Below are positions 28,512 to 37,104 of a stretch of 64,000 nucleotides of DNA, one piece after another. The DNA comes from Pseudomonadota bacterium (GTDB lineage Bacteria; Pseudomonadota; Gammaproteobacteria; Xanthomonadales; SZUA-38): assembly GCA_039033415.1 (NCBI GenBank), contig JBCCCR010000011.1:124001-188000 (forward strand), read 5' to 3'. The position numbers were made by a program, and so were the translations under genes. Below the pieces are notes generated by a model. That model saw nothing but the letters and a program-made list of their open reading frames with translations. It did not search any database and had not been told where the DNA came from. The number at the start of each line of letters is the position of its first letter. Position 1 is the first letter of the stretch.

Positions 28512-30287
28512 ATGCAGCGAAGGCAGAATTTGCGCGCCGTCACGTTATTTGTCATCTGCCTGTGCCCGCTAGGTATCTGGGCTCAGGAGCAAGCCCGCCC
28601 CGCGGCTGAGCGCTTTCGTGAGCTCTACGAGGCCGAGTGGGAATTCCGTCTCACCGAGAGTCCGCTGCTGGCGAGCTGGGTAGGAGACAAACGCTTCAAT
28701 AACCGCCTCGCCCGGCAAACCCCGGTCGATATTCAGCGCCGGCATCGGTACTGGCAGGGGGTGCTGAAGCAGCTCGAGGAGATTGATCGAGCCGAGCTGG
28801 ACCGCGAAGGGCAGGTCAACTATGCCATCTTTGAGCGTCAGATTCGCAGCTTTGTCGACGGCGTCGACAACCTGGGTTATCTGATGCCGTTTAACAGCGA
28901 CTCGGGTTTTTACTCGAGTCTGGCGCGGTTGCCGAAGACCACCGCCTTTGCCACACCCGCCGACTACAACAACTATCTGGATCGTCTGGCGCTGGTGCCG
29001 GCGGTCGTCGACGACAATATCGCGCTGATGAAAGAGGGGCTCCGGGTTGGCATGACTCAGCCGGCGGTGGTGCTGGAAGGGCGCGATAAGGCCATCCTTG
29101 CCCACATTGTCGAGCGGGCGGAGGACAGTGTCTTCTACCAACCGCTGATCGATCCGTCTCCGACCCTCAGCGAGACGGCGCGCACCCAGGTTCAGGCACG
29201 AGGTCGCGAGCTGGTGGAAACCGGTATTGTGCCGGCCTACCAGCGACTGCTCACCTTCTTCAACGGCGCATATGCTGAGGGCGCCCGTGAGAGCATCGGT
29301 GCACATCAACTGCCCGGCGGCGAGCGGTTTTACGACGATCAGATTCGCTACTACACCACGCTGGACCTCAGCGCCCGGGAAATCCACGACGTGGGCCTGA
29401 GTGAGGTGGCCAGAATTCGGGCGGCGATGGAGCTGATCATCGAGGAGCTGGAATTTGAGGGTAGCTTTGCCGACTTCATCGAGTACCTGCGCTCGGACTC
29501 TGCATTTTATGCGGAGTCGCCCCGCGAGCTGCTGATGGTGGCCAGCTACTACGCCAAAAAGATGGACGGTGCGCTGCCTCGCTTTTTTGCCCGACTGCCT
29601 CGGCAGTCGTACGGCGTGGAGCCGGTGCCGGCAGACCTGGCGCCGTTTTACACCAGCGGCCGGTACGCCGGCGCGCCGGTCGAATCCACGCGACCCGGGC
29701 TCTACTGGGTCAATACCTACAATCTGGCGAGCCGCCCGCTTTACGCGATTCCGGCCCTGACGCTGCACGAGGCGGTGCCGGGTCATCATCTTCAGGGTGC
29801 CCTGGCCAAGGAGCTTGGAGAGCAGCCGCCGTTCCGGCGTCACGATTACATCTCCGCCTACGGTGAAGGTTGGGGACTGTATGCGGAGTATCTGGGTGTT
29901 GAGGCGGGCATCTACGAAACCCCTTACGACCATTTCGGTCGGCTGACCTACGAAATGTGGCGTGCCTGCCGGCTGGTGGTGGACACCGGGATGCACGCGT
30001 TTGGGTGGAGCCGCGAGCGGGCGCTGGACTATCTGGCGGACAACACGGCCCTGTCGATGCACGAGATCACGACAGAAATCGATCGCTACATCTCCTGGCC
30101 CGGCCAGGCGCTGTCTTACAAGCTGGGTGAGCTGAAGATCAAAGAGCTACGGCAGCGCGCTGAGGAGAACCTGGGTGAGCGGTTCGATCTGCGCGCCTTT
30201 CATGACGTGCTGCTGGCTCAGGGCTCCGTGCCGCTGGCAGTGCTCGAACAGGCCGTCGACCGATACCTCGAGGAACAGCAACTATGA
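28512..30287 (+). CDS. DUF885-family metallopeptidase-like protein, exported
   Basis: The 591-residue protein starts with a signal peptide (about 1-25, LFVICLCPLGIWAQ) and matches DUF885 (COG4805) over its length. The zinc motif HEAVPGHH is at 419-426, followed downstream by the conserved YGEGWGLYAEYL that supplies the third ligand. Family members are thought to be zinc peptidases of the gluzincin type; substrates are unknown. A GGAGAGAAG ribosome site and a TATAAT box (28483-28488) precede the ATG. The next gene overlaps by four bases. Confidence 0.92.
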   Translation: MQRRQNLRAVTLFVICLCPLGIWAQEQARPAAERFRELYEAEWEFRLTESPLLASWVGDKRFNNRLARQTPVDIQRRHRYWQGVLKQLEEIDRAELDREGQVNYAIFERQIRSFVDGVDNLGYLMPFNSDSGFYSSLARLPKTTAFATPADYNNYLDRLALVPAVVDDNIALMKEGLRVGMTQPAVVLEGRDKAILAHIVERAEDSVFYQPLIDPSPTLSETARTQVQARGRELVETGIVPAYQRLLTFFNGAYAEGARESIGAHQLPGGERFYDDQIRYYTTLDLSAREIHDVGLSEVARIRAAMELIIEELEFEGSFADFIEYLRSDSAFYAESPRELLMVASYYAKKMDGALPRFFARLPRQSYGVEPVPADLAPFYTSGRYAGAPVESTRPGLYWVNTYNLASRPLYAIPALTLHEAVPGHHLQGALAKELGEQPPFRRHDYISAYGEGWGLYAEYLGVEAGIYETPYDHFGRLTYEMWRACRLVVDTGMHAFGWSRERALDYLADNTALSMHEITTEIDRYISWPGQALSYKLGELKIKELRQRAEENLGERFDLRAFHDVLLAQGSVPLAVLEQAVDRYLEEQQL

Positions 30288-30508
30288 ACAAGCTTGTGCT
30301 GGGCGTTTTGATCGTGACCCTTGGCGGGTGCCAGGTCTATCAGACTCGCGGTCCTGCTAATCCTACGCGGGTCAAAGACTTTACGCCGGTGTGCTACGAG
30401 GGCAGGACCTTGCGACTCGAACGCGACGAACAGGTTCGCAAGCACCTGGCCAACGGGGCCACGCTGGGCCAGTGCCCGCGTCCCGAAGACGATTCGAGCG
30501 ACGGCTAG
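30284..30508 (+). CDS. Small lipoprotein
   Basis: The 74-residue protein has a hydrophobic signal and the lipobox TLGGC (Cys16), so it is a likely lipoprotein with a mature part of 59 residues. The mature part has two more Cys and is highly charged. Its ATG overlaps the stop of the DUF885 gene (ATGA), which supports that it is translated. No family is recognised. Confidence 0.75.
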   Translation: MNKLVLGVLIVTLGGCQVYQTRGPANPTRVKDFTPVCYEGRTLRLERDEQVRKHLANGATLGQCPRPEDDSSDG

Positions 30509-30527
30509 TCGCAGCAGTCGTCCGCTG

Positions 30528-33287
30528 ATGGACGTCGCCCGTGATTTGCCGCAGGAGCTTGGCGACCTGGCGGCGGCTGATTCCGCGTTTGCTGAGCGTC
30601 TAAATCCGCTTCTCGCCTACAGCAGTTACGCCCTGAGGGTTCTCGAAACGGAGGGCGCCTGGGTCCGGTCTCAGTGGTTAGGCGATGGGCTCGAGCAGCC
30701 GCTCGACATTCGGGCACTCCAGGTCCAGCTGAGCCTGCATGCGCCGGCAGCCGAGTTGGTAGAGCTTCCGGACACGGACTTTATGCATTCACTGCGCCGG
30801 CTCCGCCATCGCGCCCTGTTTTCGATTCTCTGGCGGGATTTCTCGGGGGAGGACCCGGTTGCGCACACCCTGGCGGGCCTGTCGGAAACGGCCCGCGTCC
30901 TGATTGGCCTGGCGGTTGATCGGGCCGCGGGTGAACTCGCGAAAAAGCACGGAACACCGCGAAACCAGGAAGGCGCAGCGCAGGACCTGGTGGTGCTTGC
31001 CCTGGGGAAGTTGGGTGGCGGCGAACTCAACTTTTCGTCGGACGTCGATCTCATGTTTGCGTTCGGCGAAGCTGGCGAAAGCGACGGCCGACGAGCCTTG
31101 AGCAACGAAGACTTTTTTGCCCGGGTGGTTCGGCGGACGCTGAAGCTGCTCGAAGCGGTGACGGAGCTCGGCTTCGTATACCGCGTGGACCTCCGACTGC
31201 GTCCTTTCGGCGATGCGGGGCGCCTGGCGCTGAGCTTTGCCGCCACCGAGCAGTATTACCTTCGTGAAGGTCGTGACTGGGAGCGCTATGCGCTCCAGAA
31301 AGCTACCCCCATTGCCGGCAACCTGAGCCTAGGCCGGGAGCTACTTCGCTCCCTGAGCCCCTTTATCTATCGCCGCTATGTGGACTACGGCGTGTTCGAT
31401 TCCCTGCGGGATATCAAGACGCTGATCCGGGAAAGCGGTCGGGAGCAGCAGGCCAACCTGAAGCTCGGGCCCGGTGGCATTCGGGAGATCGAGTTTCTAA
31501 CGCAGGCGTTTCAGCTGGTGCGCGGGGGCCGGGAAGCGACGCTTCGCGAACCCAGTCTGATAGCTGCACTAAGGGCCGTAGGCCAGCTCGGGCTGCTGCC
31601 TGCGGCGGAAGTGGCGGAGCTACAGGACGCCTATTTCCTGCTGCGTCGGGTCGAAAATCGGCTGCAGCAGAAAGCTGATCAGCAGGTGCACAGTTTGCCC
31701 GACGCGCCGGATGCGCTGCGGTCGCTGGCCGCCAGCTGCGGGTTTTCGGGCGAGCGGGAGCTGGGAGAGCAGCTACAAACCGTTCGTGACCGGGTCCACC
31801 AGATCTTCAGCCGGACGTTCGCGCCGGCTCAATCAGCGGCGGCGGATCAGTGGGAATGGCAGGCTTGGCAGTTCCGCCATAGCGAAACGAAGGCGATCCA
31901 AGCGCTCGCCGAGCTTGGCTATCCGGAACCGGAGGCCGCCAGCGACGTGCTGCAGCGCTTCCAGCATCACTCGGCCGTGCACGCCGCCGGCGTCCGGGGC
32001 CGCGCACTGGTGGACCAGCTGCTGCCCCTGCTGCTCAAGCAGGTGGCGGAAGTGGGAGGGCGGCCGCAGCTCCTCGACAGCGTCCTGAAGATCATCGCTG
32101 GCATCTGCCGCCGAACCGCCTACCTGGCGCTGCTGGTGGAGCAGCCGCAGGTCCGTGAACGACTCATCTGGGTTTGCGGCCATAGTCGCTGGCTCACGGA
32201 ACGCTTAAGTGAGCACGCGGCGCTATTGGACGATCTCATCGCGCCAGCCCCAATCGAGGACTCGGCGGACCTCGACCGTCAGCTGCAGCTGGTATTGCGG
32301 TCTGCCGAAGGTGATCCCGAACAGGAGCTGCTGGCGCTTTGCCAGTTTCAGCAGCGCGAAATGGTCACGCTGGCGATGGCGTTTCTGAGCGGCAGCCTGG
32401 ACGCGCTGACGGCTGGGCGGCTTCTCACTCAGCTGGCGGAAGGCCTTTTGGGCCGAGTGCTTCAGCTTACGGTGTCCGAGCTTGCCGGTCGCTTCGGAAG
32501 CCCCGGTCCTATTCCGTTTGGTGTGATTGGCTACGGCACGCTCGGTACCCGGGAGATGCGCTTCGATTCGGACCTGGATCTCGTATTCCTGACCGGATCA
32601 CTCGACGAGAGCGCGGAGACCGATGGACCCAAGCCGCTTCCTGTGCGGCAGTACTACACGAGGTTGGTCCGCAGGCTGATCAGTCTGCTAACCCTCCGAA
32701 CGCCGTTTGGCAGACTCTATGAAGTGGACACGCGATTGCGGCCCAACGGAGGAGCAGGCTTTCTAGTTTCAACGCTTGCGGCCTATGAGACCTATCAAAA
32801 CAAGAGCGCCTGGGTTTGGGAATGGCAGGCCCTGGTCCGGGCGCGCCCGGTATCTGGCAGTCGCGAAGTAGGTCGAGAATTCTCCCGTATCCGGCACGCG
32901 GCGCTGGCGCGTCCGCGCGAAGTCAATCCGTTGCGGCTGGATATCCTGAACATGCGGGAAAAGATGCAGCAGGAGGCTGCAACAGCGGGCGAACGCTTCA
33001 AGTTCCGCCCCGGCGCCCGGCTGGACATCGAGTTTTTGAGCCAATATTTATGTTTGGCGTATGCTGAGGCCCATCCGGCCCTGCTGAACGTTGTGGGGAC
33101 GCCCGAGCTGCTACGGGTCATGGCGTCGGCGGGTCTGCTGTCGGACAGGCAGGCCGACACGCTGGTGGCCGGCTATCGGTCGTCGGCTGATTCTGAGCTT
33201 CGCCTATCGCTGGGCGCAAAGCTGGAGCCAGACGCGTCAGTTCATGAAGCGGCCGTGCGAGAGCTATGGCGGGAGATGATGGAATAG
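30528..33287 (+). CDS. glnE: Glutamine synthetase adenylyltransferase/adenylyl-removing enzyme
   Basis: GlnE adds and removes AMP on glutamine synthetase in response to PII, tuning nitrogen assimilation. From ATG 30528 the protein has 919 residues, near the E. coli length. Both nucleotidyltransferase domains are visible: ELNFSSDVDLMFAF (about residue 168) for AMP removal and EMRFDSDLDLVFL (about 678) for addition. The frame is open to 30321, but that part lies over the small lipoprotein gene and reads as shadow. No clear ribosome site precedes the ATG. Confidence 0.96.
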   Translation: MDVARDLPQELGDLAAADSAFAERLNPLLAYSSYALRVLETEGAWVRSQWLGDGLEQPLDIRALQVQLSLHAPAAELVELPDTDFMHSLRRLRHRALFSILWRDFSGEDPVAHTLAGLSETARVLIGLAVDRAAGELAKKHGTPRNQEGAAQDLVVLALGKLGGGELNFSSDVDLMFAFGEAGESDGRRALSNEDFFARVVRRTLKLLEAVTELGFVYRVDLRLRPFGDAGRLALSFAATEQYYLREGRDWERYALQKATPIAGNLSLGRELLRSLSPFIYRRYVDYGVFDSLRDIKTLIRESGREQQANLKLGPGGIREIEFLTQAFQLVRGGREATLREPSLIAALRAVGQLGLLPAAEVAELQDAYFLLRRVENRLQQKADQQVHSLPDAPDALRSLAASCGFSGERELGEQLQTVRDRVHQIFSRTFAPAQSAAADQWEWQAWQFRHSETKAIQALAELGYPEPEAASDVLQRFQHHSAVHAAGVRGRALVDQLLPLLLKQVAEVGGRPQLLDSVLKIIAGICRRTAYLALLVEQPQVRERLIWVCGHSRWLTERLSEHAALLDDLIAPAPIEDSADLDRQLQLVLRSAEGDPEQELLALCQFQQREMVTLAMAFLSGSLDALTAGRLLTQLAEGLLGRVLQLTVSELAGRFGSPGPIPFGVIGYGTLGTREMRFDSDLDLVFLTGSLDESAETDGPKPLPVRQYYTRLVRRLISLLTLRTPFGRLYEVDTRLRPNGGAGFLVSTLAAYETYQNKSAWVWEWQALVRARPVSGSREVGREFSRIRHAALARPREVNPLRLDILNMREKMQQEAATAGERFKFRPGARLDIEFLSQYLCLAYAEAHPALLNVVGTPELLRVMASAGLLSDRQADTLVAGYRSSADSELRLSLGAKLEPDASVHEAAVRELWREMME

Positions 33288-33360
33288 ATTCCACCGCTGG
33301 CGTGGGTCAGCGGGTGAAATCGGCAGAAACAACGACGGGAGACACGCCCGAAGAACAGGC

Positions 33361-33388
33361 AAAAAGAAGGGGAGCCGAGGCTCCCCTT
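33361..33388 (-). terminator. Minus-strand intrinsic terminator
   Basis: On the minus strand a perfect 10-base stem (AAGGGGAGCC and its complement, loop TC) is followed by CTTTTT. On the plus strand the hairpin has no T-run, so it ends transcription arriving from the right, where no protein gene exists. It could also stall glnE readthrough only weakly. Confidence 0.75.
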
Positions 33389-33830
33389 CCGAGAAGTTGT
33401 GCTAGTTCCTGCTCGTCCACGCCCTGCAGTGCGCTTCCCGTCGAGCTTTTCCTAACTTTGCGGGGCTTCGCTCCCAGCTATTGATAAATGGCTGCTCGCG
33501 TCTTCCTCGCTTCGGACCGCTTCGCGTCCGCCTTTCTTTTTCGACGTCGCCGGCGCTTTCGCGTCGCCTGGCGTCTATCTCAGAGGAGAGCTACTCCTCC
33601 TCGCACCTGCCGCGGTGGTTGTCGGTCGGTCGCCTTCCCGGTTTCCCGCTGGGCGCCGCCTTGCGGCAGAACGTCTCCTTACCACCTGAGACGCCTCGCT
33701 TTGGCTGGTTTCCTGACCCTGAATTCCTGGTGGGGCTTTCAGCGCCGGGCCTGACCGTTGCGTTGGAATTAAAGCTACTCCTGTGCCCCCGATTCGGTCA
33801 ACGCTCACGGCGGCTCCGTCAAAATATCAG
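33361..33830 (-). ncRNA. Candidate structured noncoding RNA of about 450-470 nt (or hairpin/REP-like cluster)
   Basis: No frame here gives a credible protein on either strand. Read on the minus strand the sequence is purine-rich and holds a series of short stems with GAA, GAAA or AAG loops: 33655-33667 (GCCGC-AAG-GCGGC), 33583-33599 (six-base arms), 33513-33530 (CGGAC...GTCCG around GCGAAGC), 33462-33475 (GGGAGCGAAGCCCC), plus GGCGACGCGAAAGCGCC near 33551-33567. It ends in the terminator at 33361-33388. Compared from memory it does not look like RNase P RNA, tmRNA, 6S RNA or a group II intron domain V. The 5' end is not defined. An alternative is a cluster of REP-like elements tied to the adjacent RAYT gene. 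Confidence 0.4.
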
Positions 33831-34205
33831 AGAAAATGTCGATATTCTGGATTTAGGGGTCGGGTTTGTGGTTTGTGCATATTCTGATGAATCTTACGTA
33901 TTAGCAGGCCTTCATCACAAGAGTTTCACGCATATGGGGCCAGGTTTGTTGTTATTGTTCAAAAAAGGTACAAACGAAATTGTTGTTGAAGCTGCTTGTC
34001 GGTGACGCTCAAATAATATGATTAGATTCAGTGATCTATAAGAATAATTCGGGATTTTTCTTTTTGTCATTCATGCAGCAGTATTTTGCGAAAAGCACCA
34101 TAGTGACGCTGCTTTCCTCAGGTTCGTGATCTAAGTGATGGAAAAATCGATAAATCTGCGTTTGTTCGGTCCTCGCCAAAAATTGGTGTAGGCTCGAACC
34201 GGCGC
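33830..34205. other. AT-rich noncoding island upstream of the RAYT gene
   Basis: GC content falls sharply: hand counts of three 60-base blocks (33841-33900, 33961-34020, 34021-34080) give 64 of 180 bases, about 36 percent, against about 60 percent or more in flanking genes. An open plus-strand frame ends at 34005 but has no credible start or family. The inverted repeat AATATC/GATATT flanks 33823-33846. The contrast suggests acquired DNA or a remnant. Confidence 0.6.
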
Positions 34206-34217
34206 TGGAGGAAAGAT

Positions 34218-35165
34218 TTGGCTAGATCGAACCGAGTAGAAACCGCGGGTGGTTGGTACCACGTCTCCAATCGCGGTGCGGGAAGGCAGCGAATTTTTCG
34301 CAACGATGAGCACCGGGTGAGCTTTCTGGAGCTGCTCGGCAGCCTGCGGGAGCAGCACCGGGTGGAAGTTCACGCGTACTGCATGATGACCAACCGGTAC
34401 GATCTGATTCTCAGAACCCTTCGCGCCAACCTTTCGATGGCGATGCGCCACCTCGGCGGGGTTTACACGCAGCGCTATAACCGTATGACCGGACGCGATG
34501 GTCCGCTGTTTCGCGGGCGATATCGCGCGGTGCTCTTTGAGCCGGAGACGACACTCCTGGCGGTTTCCCGGCACCTTCATCGGCGGCCGTTGGTCACCGG
34601 CACCGTCCAGCGACTGGATCGATACCGCTGGTCCAGCTATCCGAGCTACGTCACTACACGACGACAGCCACTATGGCTCCAGCGGTCCGCCATCCTCGAA
34701 ATGACGGATGGGAACGCCCGCAGCTACCGGCAGTACGTTGAACGCGAAGGAGAGAGCAACGAGCTGGTCCGACGCTTTTATCGCCAAAGTCGACCGGGGT
34801 CGATACTCGGCAGCGACGCCTTCAAGCGCCAGATGGTCCAGGCGGGGGAGCCGGCAGGCGGCGGAACGTCGGAGGTCGTCGATGCCCCGATACCTCCCCG
34901 CAGAATTATCCGGCTGACGGCGGACTACTTTGACGTCACGCGTCGCAGTCTGCTCACCTCAACCCGCGGTCGACTGAACCGCCCCCGAATGGCGGCACTG
35001 TGGCTTTGCCGGCGCCACAGCCGCCAAACGCTGGAGCAGCTCGCCGAGCTCTTCCGGGTAAGCAGCTTCGGCACCGTGTCAGCCGCGCTGCATCGGGCCA
35101 AAGCCGCGATGGGTGATGAGTTCTGGCGAGACGTCCGCGCCATTGAGCGACAGCTCCAGTCGTAG
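34218..35165 (+). CDS. REP-associated tyrosine transposase (RAYT) relative, HUH motif lost, DnaA-like C-terminus
   Basis: The 315-residue protein starts at TTG after a strong GGAGGAAAG site. The Y1_Tnp fold is clear: GGWYHVSNRGAGRQRIFRND, then ANLSMAMRHLGGVYTQRYNR and GPLFRGRYRAVLFE. The metal-binding HUH motif, normally NHYHLL, reads NRYDLI, so R60 and D62 replace both histidines. A Tyr-containing segment (SYRQYVERE) remains. The C-terminal 90 residues form a DnaA-type helix-turn-helix (DYFDVTRRSLL to SSFGTVSAALHRAKAAM). Intact RAYTs cut and move REP sequences; this one is probably not a nuclease. The unbroken frame argues for a retained DNA-binding role, but recent decay is possible. Confidence 0.9.
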   Translation: MARSNRVETAGGWYHVSNRGAGRQRIFRNDEHRVSFLELLGSLREQHRVEVHAYCMMTNRYDLILRTLRANLSMAMRHLGGVYTQRYNRMTGRDGPLFRGRYRAVLFEPETTLLAVSRHLHRRPLVTGTVQRLDRYRWSSYPSYVTTRRQPLWLQRSAILEMTDGNARSYRQYVEREGESNELVRRFYRQSRPGSILGSDAFKRQMVQAGEPAGGGTSEVVDAPIPPRRIIRLTADYFDVTRRSLLTSTRGRLNRPRMAALWLCRRHSRQTLEQLAELFRVSSFGTVSAALHRAKAAMGDEFWRDVRAIERQLQS

Positions 35166-35193
35166 ACGCCGGGCGGTGAAGACTGGTCCAGGA

Positions 35194-37071
35194 CTACGCT
35201 CTCCTACCTGGTGCTGGCACCGTGTGTCCCCGCCGCAGCTCGCGCAGCAGAAAGCGGCTGGTCGATACCGCCAGCGCCAGGTCCCGCGGCAGGGGCCAGG
35301 GGTCACCCACCAGCATGCTGGCAAGCCATTCTCCCAGCAGCGGCCCGGTGGTAAAGCCACGGGCGCCGAGGCCAGCCACGACATACAGACCGGGTAGCCA
35401 CGGCGCAGCGTCGCCGACGCGCCCTCCTCGCACCCAGCGCAGCTTTTCTGCCGCGGTCGTCATATCCAGCACCGGGCCCGCCGCCGGAAGCCGATCCGGC
35501 GTCGCAAGTCGCCAGCCGGACCATTCACCGGACGCCTCTGTCGACAAACTGAGGCTCGGAAAGGCGCTGAGCACCGGGGGCGTCAGCGGCGCTGGCGGTG
35601 TCGCGTCGTCCCGCTCAAAGCTGGCGCCGGCCCAGTGGCGCCCGCCGCTGGGTGGATGCAAATATTTGGCGGCGAAGATGGCGCAGCGGAGCGACCGGGA
35701 GGCTCCCGTTGCCGGAAGGCTGATCGCCCGGCCTCGCCATCGCTCCACGGGGAGACCGGTAGCGGGGCCAAGCGCATCAGCGCCGGTCGCCAAGACCACC
35801 GTTGGGTGATCGGTCATGCCGCTGCTGGTCGCCACCCGCCAACCGGTTTCATGACGGTCCACCGCATGGACATGCCGCTGAGCGACCGCGCCCCGCGCAT
35901 AGTCCCGCACGATACCTGCCTCGGGAAACCACAAACCTCCCGGCGCGTCGAGGCTTAAGAGGCCGCTTGCGGCGCGGACACCCTGGGTGTCCAGCAGAGT
36001 GAGGTGACCGTCACCCGCGCGCCACAGGTCGACGACACGCTGAAAGCGGGTGAGGTCATGGCCGGAACCAGCCAGGAGCAGGGCCCCACAGGGGTGAAAC
36101 TCAGCGCGTTGCCCCCAGTAGGAAAGGGCATAGCGGTAGGCGTGCCAGAAAAACCGCCCGGCGGGACCGCTGCCGGCCTCCAGCCTCGGCATCACCGAGA
36201 CCGACGGGTTGCTGGACGCCGCCGGCCCTGCGTCGAGGATTTCGACCGAGCGCTGTCGGCGCCGCAGCGCGGAGGCCAGGCACTGTCCCCCCACGCCGCC
36301 GCCAACGATGGTTACCGGACCGTCCGGCACCGGGAGCGGCGGCGCAAACCAGCCCGGGCACGCTGATGCGGGCTGACCGACGTATACCCCCATCAGCCGT
36401 TCACGTTTGCTGCCGAAGCCCGGCGCGCGGTTGAGTGAAAAGCCCACCCGGGCCAGGTCTTCGCGGACCTGCGTAGCCGTGGTGAAGGTGGCCAGCCGGC
36501 CGTCCGTCGCGGTTAAACGCGCGACTTGGGTCAGCACTTCCGAGCGCCACATCTGAGGGTTGCGCGAGGGAGAGAAGCCGTCAAGAAACCAGGAGTCCAC
36601 GACCGCTTCGAGCTGCGTCAGCTGCTCCAGCACCTCACCGAGCATCAGCGTCAGCGTCACGTTGTCGGGTAGGTGCACGCGGTGGTAGCCCGGCGTCAAA
36701 GCCGGGTAGTGGCGCAGCAGCTCGGCGCTGTACACCTGAAGCGCGGGCCAGCGCTGATGAATGTCCCTGAGCTGTTCCGCCGTGGCGGGATGGGCCTCGA
36801 CCGCAAGATAGTGCAAATGCTGGTGAGGCCGGCGATGCCGCCGCCACAGGCGCCAGGTCTCCAGAAAGGTGAGTCCGGTGCCGAAACCGGTCTCACCCAC
36901 CGTATGGCGCCGCTGCCCCCGCCAGCGCTCCGGCAACGAGCAGCCGGTAAGGAACACCAGCCGCTTTTCGTCCGGCGCCCCTCGTCGTTGAAAGTAGATG
37001 TCGCCGTAGCGGTCTGAGCGCACGGCGCCGTCAGCGTCTGGCGCGAGCTTCGGGTCGGTTAGCTCAAACAT
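35194..37071 (-). CDS. mnmC: Bifunctional tRNA wobble-uridine enzyme MnmC
   Basis: MnmC completes mnm5s2U34 in tRNA: the C-terminal FAD domain removes carboxymethyl groups and the N-terminal domain methylates. The 625-residue protein has the methyltransferase motifs VGETGFGTGLTFL and WFLDGFSPSRNPQMW in the first 240 residues. The FAD-binding motif VTIVGGGVGGQCLASALRRR is near residue 254, and GARGFTTGPLLGEWLA lies near the end. It converges on the RAYT gene with 28 bases between. Confidence 0.95.
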   Translation of the reverse strand: MFELTDPKLAPDADGAVRSDRYGDIYFQRRGAPDEKRLVFLTGCSLPERWRGQRRHTVGETGFGTGLTFLETWRLWRRHRRPHQHLHYLAVEAHPATAEQLRDIHQRWPALQVYSAELLRHYPALTPGYHRVHLPDNVTLTLMLGEVLEQLTQLEAVVDSWFLDGFSPSRNPQMWRSEVLTQVARLTATDGRLATFTTATQVREDLARVGFSLNRAPGFGSKRERLMGVYVGQPASACPGWFAPPLPVPDGPVTIVGGGVGGQCLASALRRRQRSVEILDAGPAASSNPSVSVMPRLEAGSGPAGRFFWHAYRYALSYWGQRAEFHPCGALLLAGSGHDLTRFQRVVDLWRAGDGHLTLLDTQGVRAASGLLSLDAPGGLWFPEAGIVRDYARGAVAQRHVHAVDRHETGWRVATSSGMTDHPTVVLATGADALGPATGLPVERWRGRAISLPATGASRSLRCAIFAAKYLHPPSGGRHWAGASFERDDATPPAPLTPPVLSAFPSLSLSTEASGEWSGWRLATPDRLPAAGPVLDMTTAAEKLRWVRGGRVGDAAPWLPGLYVVAGLGARGFTTGPLLGEWLASMLVGDPWPLPRDLALAVSTSRFLLRELRRGHTVPAPGRRA

Positions 37072-37104
37072 GGTTCTTGGTGTACGGGCGACTTGGGCGC
37101 CTCG

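Noticed and set aside
28569-30062. Minus-strand 497-codon frame
   Set aside because: Antisense shadow of the DUF885 gene.
33575-33808. Minus-strand 77-codon frame inside the candidate RNA
   Set aside because: Arg/Ser/Pro-rich low-complexity product without a ribosome site or homologue in mind; the other frames in the stretch are equally short.
33361-33830. RNase P RNA, tmRNA, 6S RNA or group II intron
   Set aside because: The universally conserved core segments I remember for these RNAs are not present.
33481-34005. Plus-strand 174-codon frame across the hairpin region and AT-rich island
   Set aside because: Composition changes abruptly within it, there is no ribosome site and no family resemblance; it crosses the purine-strand hairpins.
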